From: Ceratotherium simum simum
Taxonomy: Eukaryota; Chordata; Mammalia; Perissodactyla; Rhinocerotidae
Length of the DNA: 64,000 nt
NCBI RefSeq assembly: GCF_000283155.1
Contig: NW_004454261.1
Coordinates: 4,712,987 to 4,776,986 of the forward strand
Direction of reading: 5' to 3'
The notes under the pieces were generated by a model. The model did no database searches. It was given only the letters and a program-made list of their open reading frames with translations, and had not been told where the DNA came from. This document shows, piece after piece, positions 63,564-64,000 of the stretch. The position numbers and the translations under genes are program-made. Position 1 is the stretch's first letter, and every line of letters starts with the position of its first letter.

Positions 63564-64000
63564 GTGAGTGGCGCCCAGGGGTGGGCGGGGCGGCCGCGCC
63601 CGGGACCCCCTTGCTGTGTGACCTGAGAAGGTGCCCCTGCTCGCTGGGCCTCCCTGGGGGCCTACTTGTGGCCTGGTGCTGCCCCGAGACCCCCCAGCCC
63701 CGGGAGCAGGTGGGCAGGCAGGAGACGCCACCCTCGACCCCCCGTGCTTTAGGCCCAGCTCCAGATTTAAAGCCCGAAAGATTAACCACGGGCGGCCACA
63801 GGGCTCAGAGGGTCCCGGGGTTTCAGAACAAGGCTTCTGGCTGCCCCCCCACGTAGGGACAGCGCTGTTGTCAAGGAGGAGTCCGCTGATTTCAGAGACT
63901 GGCGTTTGGGGTCCCCAAAGCCCCTGGCCTCTCTTCCCAGGGCTAGGAAGGCGCTCCAGCCCAGCTTGGGCCAGGGTCCCAGCACGGCCCCTTGCCAGCT
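63564..64000. other. SBNO2: Start of next SBNO2 intron
   Basis: The window ends in intronic sequence. No exon is visible in the last 437 bases. Confidence 0.6.

Overview
The window is mammalian nuclear DNA, most likely from a perissodactyl (horse, ass, rhinoceros or tapir). Nine SINEs match the tRNA-Ser-derived ERE family, each with a GGCCGGC head, tRNA-like A and B boxes and an A-rich tail, and most are flanked by clear target-site duplications. The other repeats are old mammalian ones: L1M 3' ends, MaLR LTRs, MER20, L2 and MIR. I see no bacterial, phage or CRISPR features. Two runs of N (19720-19936 and 57639-57942) are assembly gaps.

The only protein-coding gene I can support is SBNO2 (strawberry notch homolog 2), on the + strand and incomplete at its 3' end. 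A TATA-less CpG-island promoter and probable non-coding exon 1 lie at about 19.5-19.7 kb. Intron 1 (about 13.6 kb) leads to the exon holding the start codon at 33.3 kb. Fourteen coding exons can be read, with intact splice sites and consistent phases: 33399-33518, 38759-38832, 39480-39591, 54011-54172, 56608-56691, 56930-57026, then 58029-58162, 58254-58344, 58418-58561, 60753-60870, 61520-61625, 61955-62108, 63029-63205 and 63466-63563. A block of about 50 codons expected between 57026 and 58029 is not present and probably lies in the second gap. The readable exons cover the N-terminal region and the first helicase-like motifs (GVGKGRT, DECH, SAT). A probable alternative first exon at 48962-49057, in its own CpG-rich region, splices in phase to the exon at 54011 and would give a shorter N terminus.

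Layout: 1-0.5 kb is a CpG island with three CCAAT boxes, perhaps the divergent promoter of the neighbouring gene (STK11 by mammalian synteny). 0.5-19.4 kb is repeat-rich intergenic DNA. 19.5-20.7 kb is the SBNO2 promoter, exon 1, a gap and a 25-bp minisatellite. 20.7-33.3 kb is intron 1. 33.3-64 kb is the SBNO2 body with large introns in its first half and compact GC-rich exons after 56.6 kb. Several introns carry minisatellites; the largest (53.2-54.0 kb) ends about 25 bases before an exon.

I did not find an undescribed biological system. The most useful leads are the alternative promoter/exon with its start-stop uORF, the exon-abutting minisatellite that stays open in the SBNO2 frame, the repeat next to the main promoter, and the missing exon.
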